From positions 1 through 6,007 of the forward strand of contig JAITDH010000065.1 in the NCBI GenBank assembly GCA_031282665.1: DNA of 6,007 nt, read 5' to 3'. The translations under genes and the position numbers were made by a program. Numbering within the stretch: the stretch's first letter is position 1; each line of letters begins with the position of its first letter. Below the pieces are notes generated by a model. The model was not told where the DNA came from. It did not search any database and was given only the letters and a program-made list of their open reading frames with translations. Shown piece after piece: positions 1 through 6,007 of this stretch. This stretch comes from Zoogloeaceae bacterium. GTDB lineage: Bacteria; Pseudomonadota; Gammaproteobacteria; Burkholderiales; Rhodocyclaceae.

Positions 1-165
1 CTCCTGTGGAATCTGGAATACCGAAGCGGCAGGGGCGTCATCTTCGCCTTCATGGACGAAGCGTGGCCATCCGGCTGGAAACAGACCGCCGTCTGGCGAA
101 TCGCCTGGTATGCGCTCCCCTTCATGCTGATCGTCGGCGTCGCCATCTTGAGCTTTGTTTGGTAA
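1..165 (+). CDS. C-terminal end of an unidentified membrane protein (5' end outside window)
   Basis: Frame 1 is open from the first base to a TAA at 163-165 and gives 54 residues. The last 20 or so (starting IAWYALPFML and ending at the C-terminal Trp) form one strongly hydrophobic segment that looks like a transmembrane helix finishing at the very C-terminus. Before it is a short polar, aromatic stretch (FMDEAWPSGWKQ). Six of the 54 residues are Trp, which fits an interfacial membrane protein. I do not recognise the family and assign no function. The frame is credible because it ends exactly where the repeat-rich non-coding stretch begins, and the overlapping frames read into repeats. The rest of the gene and its start lie to the left. 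The next gene, lysS, is 335 bp away, so the two are probably not tightly co-transcribed. Confidence 0.6.
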   Translation, partial: LLWNLEYRSGRGVIFAFMDEAWPSGWKQTAVWRIAWYALPFMLIVGVAILSFVW

Positions 166-183
166 CGAGAGCCTGCGCGACGT

Positions 184-363
184 GGTTTCGTGGGGTTGGG
201 TTGGTTTTGTAGGTTGGATAAGCCGAAGGCGTAATCCGACAATCGTTCATCACCGGCGCTTGCGCCGCTATTCTTTGTTCCTTGATTTGCGATGCTGCGT
301 ATCGTGGAGTACGAATGTCGGATTGCGCCTTCGGCTCATCCAACCTATCCAACCGACGAAACC
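184..363. repeat. BIME-like inverted pair of REP-type palindromic units
   Basis: Two arms, 211-241 and 316-346, are inverted copies of each other over 31 bases with two mismatches. Each arm is itself an imperfect hairpin: TTGGAT pairs with ATCCGA (one G-T wobble) around an inner GCC-GAA-GGC stem. The left arm starts with GTAG (209-212), the tetranucleotide typical of REP sequences moved by RAYT-type (Y1 HUH) transposases. The right arm has the degenerate ATAG. Outside the arms an 8-bp inverted repeat, GGTTTCGT (184-191) and ACGAAACC (356-363), may mark the outer limits. The right end also carries a duplicated ATCCAACC (338-345 and 347-354). In the centre is a perfect 6-bp stem, CGGCGC-TT-GCGCCG (254-267). 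No transposase is encoded here, so this is a non-autonomous element. REP identity is inferred from architecture, not from a database match. Confidence 0.65.
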
Positions 364-382
364 GATGCCATGTCCCCTGCCT

Positions 383-422
383 CGTCATGGCGAGAAACGA
401 AGCGATGTAGCATCCAAGAAAC
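383..422. repeat. Remnant of a second interspersed repeat family (CGTCAT-GGCGAG type)
   Basis: The segment begins CGTCATGGCGAG and continues through ACGAAGCGATG to GCATCC. It resembles the very common dispersed bacterial palindrome of the form CGTCATTGCGAGGAGCGAAGCGA...GCAATCC. Reading it on the minus strand gives a peptide of the IASFLAMT type, which is the familiar spurious translation of that repeat family. It is unrelated to the GTAGGTTGGAT units to its left. It sits about 80 bp before the lysS start and so may lie in or just upstream of the lysS promoter region. The assignment rests on remembered consensus shape; this copy is diverged and not compared with others in the genome. Confidence 0.45.
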
Positions 423-454
423 GGCAAACGAACCCATGCGCCCGGAAAATCGGG

Positions 455-460
455 GATAAT
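455..460 (+). promoter_or_regulatory. Possible -10 hexamer of the lysS promoter
   Basis: GATAAT matches the sigma-70 -10 consensus TATAAT at five of six positions and lies 41 bp before the lysS start codon. The expected -35 position about 17 bp upstream (near 432-437) reads ACCCAT, a poor match, so this is only a weak candidate. A second weaker hexamer, CATACT, lies at 474-479. lysS translation is supported by AAGGA at 491-495, six bases before the ATG. Confidence 0.25.
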
Positions 461-500
461 TCAAGATTTCGCGCATACTCGACATCAACCAAGGATCGAC

Positions 501-2006
501 ATGTCCCATCCCGATAAGCAAGCCTCCGCGCCGCAGGACGAAAATCACATCATCGCCGAACGCCGCCAGAAACTGGCGGAATGGCGCCAGGACGGCAGGG
601 CCTATCCGAACGATTTCCGGCGGGAGAATACCGCCGGACGGTTGCATGAGCTATATGACGGCAAGACGGCGGAAGAGCTGGAAAGCCTGCCGGTGCAGGT
701 CAGCGTGGCCGGGCGCGTCATGTTGAAGCGGGTGATGGGGAAGGCGTCCTTCGTCACGTTGCAGGATCTGTCGGGACGCATCCAGCTTTATGTGAGCCGG
801 GACAACGTGGGGGAAACGGTTTATGCCGATTTCCGGCGCTGGGACATCGGCGACATCGTGGGCGCGGTCGGGACGCTGATGAAGACGAAGACGGGCGAAT
901 TGTCGGTGAAGGCGGATGAGTTCCGCCTGCTCACCAAATCCCTGCGCCCGTTGTCGGACAAGTTCCACGGGCTGGCCGACGTGGAATTGAAATACCGCCA
1001 GCGCTATCTCGATCTCATCATGAACGAGGAAACGCGCTTCGTCTTCGCGGCGCGCAGCCGCATCATGCAGGGCATCCGCCAATATATGTGCGAGCACGGT
1101 TTCATGGAGGTGGAAACCCCCATGCTGCACCCGATTCCCGGCGGCGCGAGCGCCAAGCCTTTCGTCACCCATCACAACGCGCTCGACATGGAGATGTTCC
1201 TGCGCATCGCGCCGGAGCTTTACTTGAAGCGGCTGGTCGTGGGCGGTTTCGAGAAGGTTTTCGAGGTGAATCGCAATTTCCGCAACGAAGGGCTTTCGCC
1301 CCGGCACAATCCGGAATTCACCATGATGGAATTCTACGAAGCCTATGCCGATTACCGGAGCCTCATGGACTTCACCGAAGGGCTGCTGCGCCATGTCGCC
1401 CGCGAGGCGCTGAATACGGAAACCTTCCTCTACCAGGGGCGCGAACTCGATCTTTCTTCTCCCTTCAAGCGCCTGACGATCGTCGAAGCCATCCAGGCGC
1501 GGCACCCGGAATTTTCCGCTGGCGAGCTTGCCGATCCGGCCTGGCTGGCGGGGAAAATCGCCGCTTTCGGCGAACCCGTCAAGCCCGGCGGGGTAGGCTC
1601 GCTGCAATTGCAGCTTTTCGAGGCCTGCGCGGAGGCCGATCTCTGGGAGCCGACTTTCATCATCGATTATCCCGTCGAGGTTTCGCCGCTCGCCCGCGCT
1701 TCCGACAGGAATCCGGAGATCACCGAACGCTTCGAGCTTTTCATCGTCGGGCGCGAAATCGCCAACGGCTTTTCCGAATTGAACGATCCGGAAGACCAGG
1801 CCGAACGCTTCCGGAAGCAGGCGACGGCCAAGGATGCCGGCGACGAGGAGGCCATGTATTACGATGCCGATTACATCCGCGCGCTGGAATACGGCCTGCC
1901 CCCCACCGGCGGCTGCGGCATCGGCATCGACCGCCTGGTCATGCTCCTGACCGATAGTCCGGCCATCCGCGACGTCATCCTTTTCCCGCAGATGCGCAAG
2001 GAATGA
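501..2006 (+). CDS. lysS: Lysyl-tRNA synthetase, class II
   Basis: This cytoplasmic enzyme charges tRNA-Lys with lysine using ATP. The 501-residue product matches the usual length of about 500. Residues 66-145 form the N-terminal OB-fold that binds the tRNA anticodon ([11 protein letters not shown]...[15 protein letters not shown]). The class II catalytic core follows. Motif 1 lies around 200-207 (GFMEVETP), followed by the lysine-site region PGGASAKPF (213-221). Motif 2 carries FRNEG (260-264) and [10 protein letters not shown] (269-278). Motif 3 is GIGIDRL (473-479), with the ATP-contacting Arg at 478. The protein ends in the typical FPQMRKE. The ATG is preceded by AAGGA with six-base spacing, and the N-terminus (a helical [16 protein letters not shown] segment before the OB-fold) fits the family. 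Its stop overlaps the mutS start. No truncation or missing catalytic residue was seen. In many betaproteobacteria lysS follows prfB; here a membrane-protein gene and repeats are upstream instead. Confidence 0.97.
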   Translation: MSHPDKQASAPQDENHIIAERRQKLAEWRQDGRAYPNDFRRENTAGRLHELYDGKTAEELESLPVQVSVAGRVMLKRVMGKASFVTLQDLSGRIQLYVSRDNVGETVYADFRRWDIGDIVGAVGTLMKTKTGELSVKADEFRLLTKSLRPLSDKFHGLADVELKYRQRYLDLIMNEETRFVFAARSRIMQGIRQYMCEHGFMEVETPMLHPIPGGASAKPFVTHHNALDMEMFLRIAPELYLKRLVVGGFEKVFEVNRNFRNEGLSPRHNPEFTMMEFYEAYADYRSLMDFTEGLLRHVAREALNTETFLYQGRELDLSSPFKRLTIVEAIQARHPEFSAGELADPAWLAGKIAAFGEPVKPGGVGSLQLQLFEACAEADLWEPTFIIDYPVEVSPLARASDRNPEITERFELFIVGREIANGFSELNDPEDQAERFRKQATAKDAGDEEAMYYDADYIRALEYGLPPTGGCGIGIDRLVMLLTDSPAIRDVILFPQMRKE

Positions 2007-4657
2007 AACAGCCACTTTCCCGGGAGGCTTCGCCGGCGGCGGACGAGCTTGCCGGCGAATTTGCGGGCGAGTTTGTGCACGACCTCGCAAACCACACGCC
2101 GATGATGCAGCAGTATCTGAAGCTGAAGCGCCAGTATCCGGATACCCTGCTCTTCTACCGGATGGGCGATTTCTACGAGCTTTTCTTCGCCGACGCCGAG
2201 AAGGCGGCGCGCCTCCTGGACATCACCCTGACCACGCGGGGACAATCGGCGGGGCAGCCGATCCGGATGGCGGGGGTGCCGTATCACGCGCTGGAAACCT
2301 ATCTGGCGCGGCTCGTCAAGATGGGCGAGTCGGTGGTGATCTGCGAACAATCCGGCGATCCAGCCAGCGGCAAGGGGCCGATGGAGCGCGCCGTATCGCG
2401 CGTCGTGACCCCGGGCACCCTGACCGACGCCATGCTCCTCGAAGAGCGCAAGGATTCCCTGCTCATGGCGCTTTGCCTGCAACGGCAGCAGATCGGACTG
2501 GCGCGGCTCAATCTCGCCAGCGGCGAATTCATCCTGACAGAAATTCCCGCCGCCGACCTTCCCGCCACGCTCGAACGCATCCAGCCGGCGGAAATCCTCC
2601 TGCCGGAATCCCTCGATCTCACGCTGCCCGGAAAGGGCCTGCGCATCGCGCAGACCCGGCGGCCCGACTGGCATTTTTCCCCCGACAGCGCCCGCCTGCT
2701 CCTCCTCGATCATTTCCGCGTCCATTCCCTGGCGGCCTTCGGCGCGCAATCGCTCACCCTCGCCATCGCCGCCGCCGGCGCCCTGCTGCAATACGCGCAG
2801 AGCACGCAGGCCAGCGCCCTGCCGCATGTCGAACGCCTGCGCGTGGAAGAAGAAAGCGCCTATCTCGGCCTCGACCTCGTCACCCGGCGCAATCTGGAAC
2901 TGACCGAAACCCTGCAAGGGCAGAGCGCGCCCACCCTCTGCTCCCTCCTCGATTGCTGCGTCACCGGCATGGGCGGCCGGCTCCTGCGCCACAGCCTGCA
3001 TCATCCCCTGCGCGACCCGGCGTTGCCGATCGCCCGCCAGGAGGCGGTGGGCGAACTGCTGGCCGACGATGCCCGCCGTGTCCGCGAGCTGCGGCTTGCC
3101 CTGAAAGGGCTGGCGGATGTCGAGCGCATCGCCGGGCGCATCGCGCTGAACAACGCCCGCCCTCGCGACCTCTCCTCCCTGCGCGACACCCTCATGCGCC
3201 TGCCGGCGATCGCCGCGCCACTGCGCGGCATGGAAAGCCCACACCTGGCCCGCCTGGCCGACGAATTCACCGCCCATCCCAGCCTGCCCGCCCTGCTCGA
3301 ATTCCTGCGCGCCAGCATTGCGGAAGAACCCGCTACCCTGTTGCGCGAGGGCAACGTCATCGCGCCGGGATTCGATGCGGAACTCGACGAACTGCGCGCC
3401 ATCCACGGCAATTGCGGCGCCTTCCTCCTCGATCTCGAGAGCAGCGAACGCGAGCGCACCGGCATCGCCAGCCTGAAGGTGGAATTCAACAAGGTGCATG
3501 GCTTCTACATCGAAGTCACCCACGCCAATGTGGAAAAGGTGCCGGACGACTATCGCCGCCGGCAGACGCTGAAAAATGCCGAACGCTACATCACCCCGGA
3601 ACTGAAAGCCTTCGAGGACAAGGCGCTTTCCGCGCAGGAAAGGGCGCTGGCGCGGGAAAGGTCGTTGTTCGACGAAATCCTCGCCCATTTGCGGGGACAC
3701 CTCGCCGCCCTGCAAGCGCTGGCCCGCGCCCTGGCCCAGATCGACATGCTGGCCGCCTTCGCCGCCACGGCATATGAACACGACTGGCGAAAACCAACGT
3801 TTGCCGACACGCCGGGCCTGGCGATCGAAGGTGGACGCCATCCGGTCGTCGAAAACGAAATGCGGGAAAAGGGCGAAACCTTCATTGCCAACGACCTGCG
3901 CCTGGACGCCAACCGGCGTCTCCTCATCATCACCGGCCCGAACATGGGCGGCAAATCCACCTACATGCGGCAGGCCGCGCTCATCGCGCTGCTCGCCCAC
4001 ATCGGCAGCTACGTTCCCGCCCGGCGCGCCGTCATCGGGCCGCTCGACCGCGTTTTCACCCGCATCGGCGCGTCCGACGATCTCGCCTCCGGGCGCTCCA
4101 CCTTCATGGTCGAAATGACCGAGGCGGCCGCCATCCTGCATCAGGCCACGCCGCAAAGCCTGGTCCTGATGGACGAAATCGGGCGCGGCACCTCCACCTT
4201 CGACGGCCTGGCGCTCGCCTTCGCCATTTGCCGCCATCTGCTGGAAAAAAACCAGAGCCTCACCCTCTTCGCCACCCATTACTTCGAACTGACCCGGCTC
4301 GCGCAGGACTATCCGCATCTCGCCAACGTCCACCTGGGCGCCATCGAGCACAACGACCGCATCGTTTTCCTGCACAGCCTGGAAGAAGGCCCGGCCAGCC
4401 AGAGCTACGGCATCCAGGTCGCCGCCCTGGCCGGCATGCCCGCCGCCGTCGTCCGGAAGGCGAAAAAGGAACTGCTGCGCCTGGAAGAAAAAGCGGCGGA
4501 CGATTCCCGGCAACCCGACCTTTTTTCCTCCCTCCCGCGCATCGCCACGAAACCCGACCCCCACCCGGCGCTCGACCAGCTCGCCGCCCTGAACCCCGAC
4601 GACCTCACCCCCAGGGAGGCGCTGGAACGGCTTTATGCATTGAAGGAACTGCTCTGA
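2003..4657 (+). CDS. mutS: DNA mismatch repair protein MutS
   Basis: MutS is the ATPase that recognises base mismatches and small loops after replication and recruits MutL. The 884-residue product carries all hallmarks. The mismatch-reading Phe-X-Glu is F57-Y58-E59, within [13 protein letters not shown]. The connector, lever and clamp regions fill the middle, including [15 protein letters not shown] near 490. The ATPase follows: Walker [10 protein letters not shown] (645-653), signature segment [16 protein letters not shown] (690-705), Walker B LMDE (722-725) and THYFEL (758-763). A helix-turn-helix ([12 protein letters not shown]) and the C-terminal oligomerisation tail [19 protein letters not shown] are intact. 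The start chosen overlaps the lysS stop as ATGA, suggesting translational coupling. It gives about 20 more residues before HTPMMQQ than E. coli MutS has. AAGGA directly abuts this ATG, too close for a normal ribosome site. A GTG at 2075 or ATG at 2102 is possible, though the latter would cut into HTPMMQQ. Confidence 0.97.
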   Translation: MKQPLSREASPAADELAGEFAGEFVHDLANHTPMMQQYLKLKRQYPDTLLFYRMGDFYELFFADAEKAARLLDITLTTRGQSAGQPIRMAGVPYHALETYLARLVKMGESVVICEQSGDPASGKGPMERAVSRVVTPGTLTDAMLLEERKDSLLMALCLQRQQIGLARLNLASGEFILTEIPAADLPATLERIQPAEILLPESLDLTLPGKGLRIAQTRRPDWHFSPDSARLLLLDHFRVHSLAAFGAQSLTLAIAAAGALLQYAQSTQASALPHVERLRVEEESAYLGLDLVTRRNLELTETLQGQSAPTLCSLLDCCVTGMGGRLLRHSLHHPLRDPALPIARQEAVGELLADDARRVRELRLALKGLADVERIAGRIALNNARPRDLSSLRDTLMRLPAIAAPLRGMESPHLARLADEFTAHPSLPALLEFLRASIAEEPATLLREGNVIAPGFDAELDELRAIHGNCGAFLLDLESSERERTGIASLKVEFNKVHGFYIEVTHANVEKVPDDYRRRQTLKNAERYITPELKAFEDKALSAQERALARERSLFDEILAHLRGHLAALQALARALAQIDMLAAFAATAYEHDWRKPTFADTPGLAIEGGRHPVVENEMREKGETFIANDLRLDANRRLLIITGPNMGGKSTYMRQAALIALLAHIGSYVPARRAVIGPLDRVFTRIGASDDLASGRSTFMVEMTEAAAILHQATPQSLVLMDEIGRGTSTFDGLALAFAICRHLLEKNQSLTLFATHYFELTRLAQDYPHLANVHLGAIEHNDRIVFLHSLEEGPASQSYGIQVAALAGMPAAVVRKAKKELLRLEEKAADDSRQPDLFSSLPRIATKPDPHPALDQLAALNPDDLTPREALERLYALKELL

Positions 4658-4685
4658 CTTGCAAGAACGCGCAACGCTCCCGCCG

Positions 4686-4776
4686 TAGGTTGGATAAGCG
4701 AAGCGCAATCCGACATTCGTCCATCACCGGCGCAAAGCGCCGCTGTCTCCTGGCGAGCGACGCTTCGCATCATGGG
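4686..4776. repeat. Solo copy of the REP-type unit between mutS and the DUF3567 gene
   Basis: The unit starts with GTAGGTTGGATAAGC at 4686 and ends its first palindrome with AATCCGACA at 4716. It is a direct-orientation relative of the left half of the inverted pair near the start of the window. Similarity continues into CATCACCGGCGC (4723-4734), the stem CGGCGC-AAA-GCGCCG (4729-4743; same stem, different loop) and a final block at 4759-4776 that matches 290-307 at 14 of 18 positions by hand alignment. The inverted right arm present in the first element is absent here. It lies 28 bp after the mutS stop and 26 bp before the DUF3567 stop, the position between convergent genes where REP elements often accumulate. 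No T-run follows its hairpins, so it is not a canonical intrinsic terminator. Confidence 0.65.
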
Positions 4777-4802
4777 CACAAGCGAATCGACCCGCCCCGC
4801 TC

Positions 4803-5039
4803 TCAGTGGAAAACGATGGGCCGCGCCTCGCCGCCCAGGCAATAATCGTCGAGGAAGGCGTCGATGTTTTCCTTCGTGCGCTCGTTTTCCGGAATATCGT
4901 TGATGGCGGCGCTGAAATGCTGGGCGAAAGCGCCTTGCAGGAACAGGATGCGCATGGTGTCTTTGTCCAGCAACTCAAACCCTTCCTGCGCGGGGTAGGC
5001 AAGAACCGAGTAGTGCGAACTGTTGTAGACGACGTTCAT
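4803..5039 (-). CDS. Small DUF3567-type protein of unknown function
   Basis: The 78-residue product begins MNVVYNSSHYSVLAYPAQ and ends DDYCLGGEARPIVFH. This pattern (VVYNS, YPAQ-GFEL-DK, FLQG-A-HF, IDAFLDDYC, RPIVFH) is what I recall for the DUF3567 family, a short betaproteobacterial family without a known role. It appears soluble, with no signal peptide or membrane segment, and has an acidic helical second half. The start is the ATG at 5037-5039, preceded on the minus strand by AAGGAG with six bases of spacing. The same frame stays open far upstream (to about 5942), but that part is antisense to minC and does not resemble protein. The gene converges on mutS, with a REP unit between, and diverges from minC. 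The family name is from memory, without a profile search; that the gene is real is well supported by the ribosome site and the family-like ends. Confidence 0.82.
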   Translation of the reverse strand: MNVVYNSSHYSVLAYPAQEGFELLDKDTMRILFLQGAFAQHFSAAINDIPENERTKENIDAFLDDYCLGGEARPIVFH

Positions 5040-5145
5040 GATGCGCTCCTTCACGAAGAATTTTCTCACCACAGATGCGGCGAAAAATTTGTCTTGCAAG
5101 TGTGTTATCGGGAAAAATCGCCATCTCTTTAGGGAGACAAGCATA

Positions 5146-5244
5146 ATGTCCAATAACCAACACCGACACCATGCTCTTGCAAAATCGGTGCCAGCATCCG
5201 GTAGACTCGGTAGTCTCGGTAGACTCGCTCCAACGTTTTTTTGA
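5146..5244 (+). CDS. Possible 32-residue leader ORF upstream of minC
   Basis: An ATG at 5146-5148 is preceded by AGGGAG (5131-5136) with nine bases of spacing, a good ribosome site. It opens a 33-codon frame ending in a TGA at 5242-5244. The product is basic and His-rich at its start (MSNNQHRHH), then carries GRLGSLGRL, encoded by the three 9-bp repeats. The TGA overlaps the minC ribosome site (GAGGA, 5243-5247) and lies 11 bp before the minC ATG, an arrangement that would allow translational coupling. Against it: the product matches no family I know, short ORFs arise by chance, and CATAAT at 5142-5147 could be a -10 element, which would put transcription start after this ATG. It is listed as a candidate only. 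Confidence 0.25.
   Translation: MSNNQHRHHALAKSVPASGRLGSLGRLAPTFF
5200..5226. repeat. Three tandem 9-bp repeats in the minC leader
   Basis: The units are GGTAGACTC, GGTAGTCTC and GGTAGACTC, head to tail with no spacer. The middle unit differs by one base. That change makes its AGTCT (5212-5216) the reverse complement of AGACT in both neighbours (5203-5207 and 5221-5225), so the centre can form a 5-bp, 4-nt-loop hairpin with either side but not both. The array ends 29 bp before the minC start and is followed, after nine bases, by seven consecutive T (5236-5242). It could be simple slippage-prone sequence, a protein-binding site or part of a leader structure; the sequence does not decide. Confidence 0.7.
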
Positions 5245-5255
5245 GGAAATGTCGC

Positions 5256-6007
5256 ATGAAAAAACCGCCTTTCTCCTGCAAGGGCAGCACGATCAGCGTA
5301 TTGGTCGTCCACTTGCAGACGCTCGATCTGGCAATGCTTGCCGAAGCCGCCGACAAAATGTACGGCGGGCACGATTTTTTTGGTGACAAGGCCTGTCTGC
5401 TCGATCTTGGCGCAATCGCGCCGGTGACACAGCAGGCGGCAGTGGAGACGGTCGACTGGCCGGCGCTGGCGGCCTGCTACGCGGCGCACGGGCTCAAGGT
5501 CGTGGGAGTGCGCGGGGGAATTCCGGAATTGATGGCAAAAGCCAGGGAAGCCGGCCTGGCGGCATTCGCGCCGGAGACGCGCCCCGCGCCAGCCTCGGAG
5601 TTGGTCGCGGAAGAAAAAACGGCGGAAAAGGTGATGGAAAAAGATGCGGAGGCAACGCAAAGCCCGGCCGAAACGGAAGTCCCGCCCGCCGAGCCCATGC
5701 CTCCCGTGGCGCGCGGCATACTTTTCCTCGACCGGCCCTTGCGTTCCGGGCAGGTGGTCTACGCCCGGGACAGCGATCTGGTGGTAACGGCCTTCGTCAG
5801 TCCCGGCGCGGAAATTATTGCCGACGGCAATATCTACAGCTATGCGCCCCTGCGCGGCCGCGCCCATGCCGGCGCCGGCGGCGACACCGCGGCGCGGATT
5901 TTCGCCACCCAGTTCGCGGCGGAAGTCGTCGCCATCGCCCACCAGCCTCTCGCCCTCACCGAGGGCATCCCTGCCACGCTCGTCAACCGCACCGTACAGG
6001 TACGCCG
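5256..6007 (+). CDS. minC: Septum site-determining protein MinC (3' end outside window)
   Basis: MinC inhibits FtsZ ring assembly away from midcell and acts with MinD at the membrane. The 250 residues present show both domains. Residues 1-105 are the N-terminal FtsZ-inhibiting domain (FSCKGSTISVLVVHLQT...GLKVVGVRGG). Residues 107-148 form a Pro/Ala/Glu-rich linker, and 153-250 the C-terminal beta-helix for dimerisation and MinD binding, with RPLRSGQVVYA (160-170), GAEIIADGNIYSYAPLRGR (184-202) and AGAGGD (205-210). By comparison with E. coli MinC only about 10-15 residues are missing at the window edge. The ATG at 5256 is preceded by GAGGA with eight bases of spacing and gives the expected N-terminus; an ATG at 5249 is out of frame. 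minC usually precedes minD and minE, which would lie just to the right. It diverges from the DUF3567 gene and has a repeat-bearing leader. Confidence 0.96.
   Translation, partial: MKKPPFSCKGSTISVLVVHLQTLDLAMLAEAADKMYGGHDFFGDKACLLDLGAIAPVTQQAAVETVDWPALAACYAAHGLKVVGVRGGIPELMAKAREAGLAAFAPETRPAPASELVAEEKTAEKVMEKDAEATQSPAETEVPPAEPMPPVARGILFLDRPLRSGQVVYARDSDLVVTAFVSPGAEIIADGNIYSYAPLRGRAHAGAGGDTAARIFATQFAAEVVAIAHQPLALTEGIPATLVNRTVQVR

Larger units (their letters stand above)
166..500. other. Non-coding stretch between the membrane-protein gene and lysS
   Basis: No credible gene is present. Open frames here run through palindromic repeats on both strands and give low-complexity, Arg-rich products. 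The stretch holds a G/T-rich run just after the first gene (191-209), a large inverted repeat of REP-like units (184-363), a remnant of a second repeat family (383-422) and about 80 bp of unique sequence upstream of lysS with a possible -10 hexamer. No tRNA-like or other RNA-gene fold was evident by eye. Confidence 0.7.

Noticed and set aside
211..346. CRISPR array or insertion-sequence ends
   Set aside because: There are only two inverted arms, no regularly spaced direct repeats, no transposase frame, and no convincing target-site duplication was seen.
122..427. Minus-strand open frame of 101 codons in the lysS upstream gap
   Set aside because: It is made of translated repeats, including the typical spurious IASFLAMT peptide, with no family resemblance.
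651..2090. Minus-strand open frame of about 479 codons opposite lysS
   Set aside because: It is an antisense shadow of lysS, which has all class II synthetase motifs on the + strand. There is no recognisable protein pattern in the shadow.
1871..4708. Very long minus-strand open frame (about 945 codons) opposite mutS and the lysS end
   Set aside because: It is the antisense shadow of GC-rich mutS. The product is Gly/Gln/Val-rich low-complexity sequence without family motifs, while the + strand MutS motifs are complete.
4729..4743. Hairpin CGGCGC-AAA-GCGCCG as an intrinsic terminator for mutS or the DUF3567 gene
   Set aside because: There is no T-run after it on either strand, and the same hairpin occurs inside the repeat at 254-267, so it belongs to the repeat.
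5093..5100. Palindrome CTTGCAAG, also at 4658-4665, as an operator site
   Set aside because: An 8-bp palindrome occurring twice in 6 kb, once just after the mutS stop where an operator makes little sense, is probably chance.
5040..5942. Upstream extension of the DUF3567 frame across minC
   Set aside because: The reading frame happens to stay open, but the family N-terminus MNVVYNS with its own ribosome site is at 5039, and the extension is antisense to minC.

Overview
The window reads as a compact, GC-rich bacterial chromosome segment, most likely from a betaproteobacterium. Three points suggest this: LysRS, MutS and MinC are all of the proteobacterial type; the small DUF3567-type protein is, as I recall the family, essentially betaproteobacterial; and the gaps carry REP-like palindromes. 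The order could be Rhodocyclales or a relative, but the sequence alone does not settle that.

Layout from left to right. Positions 1-165 are the 3' end of a gene on the + strand for a Trp-rich protein that ends in a transmembrane helix. Positions 166-500 are non-coding. They hold a large imperfect inverted repeat built of two REP-like hairpin units (outer limits 184-363), a second and different interspersed-repeat remnant (383-422), and the presumed lysS promoter region. Next come lysS (501-2006, class II lysyl-tRNA synthetase) and mutS (2003-4657, mismatch recognition ATPase), joined by an ATGA start/stop overlap and so probably one transcript. Between mutS and the next gene lies another copy of the REP-like unit (4686-4776). 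A 78-residue DUF3567-type gene (4803-5039) lies on the minus strand, converging on mutS. The 216 bp between it and minC form a divergent intergenic region containing three tandem 9-bp repeats and a possible 32-codon leader ORF. minC (from 5256, septum-site inhibitor) runs off the right edge about 10-15 residues before its expected end.

The protein-coding content is housekeeping: translation (lysS), replication fidelity (mutS) and division-site placement (minC). They do not form one pathway. The lysS-mutS pairing is a transcriptional arrangement, not an obvious functional one. I see no defence system, mobile-element gene, CRISPR array or RNA gene. The points worth a second look are non-coding: a REP-type repeat family present as an inverted pair and as a solo copy, with compensatory changes in its internal stems, and the repeat-bearing leader in front of minC.
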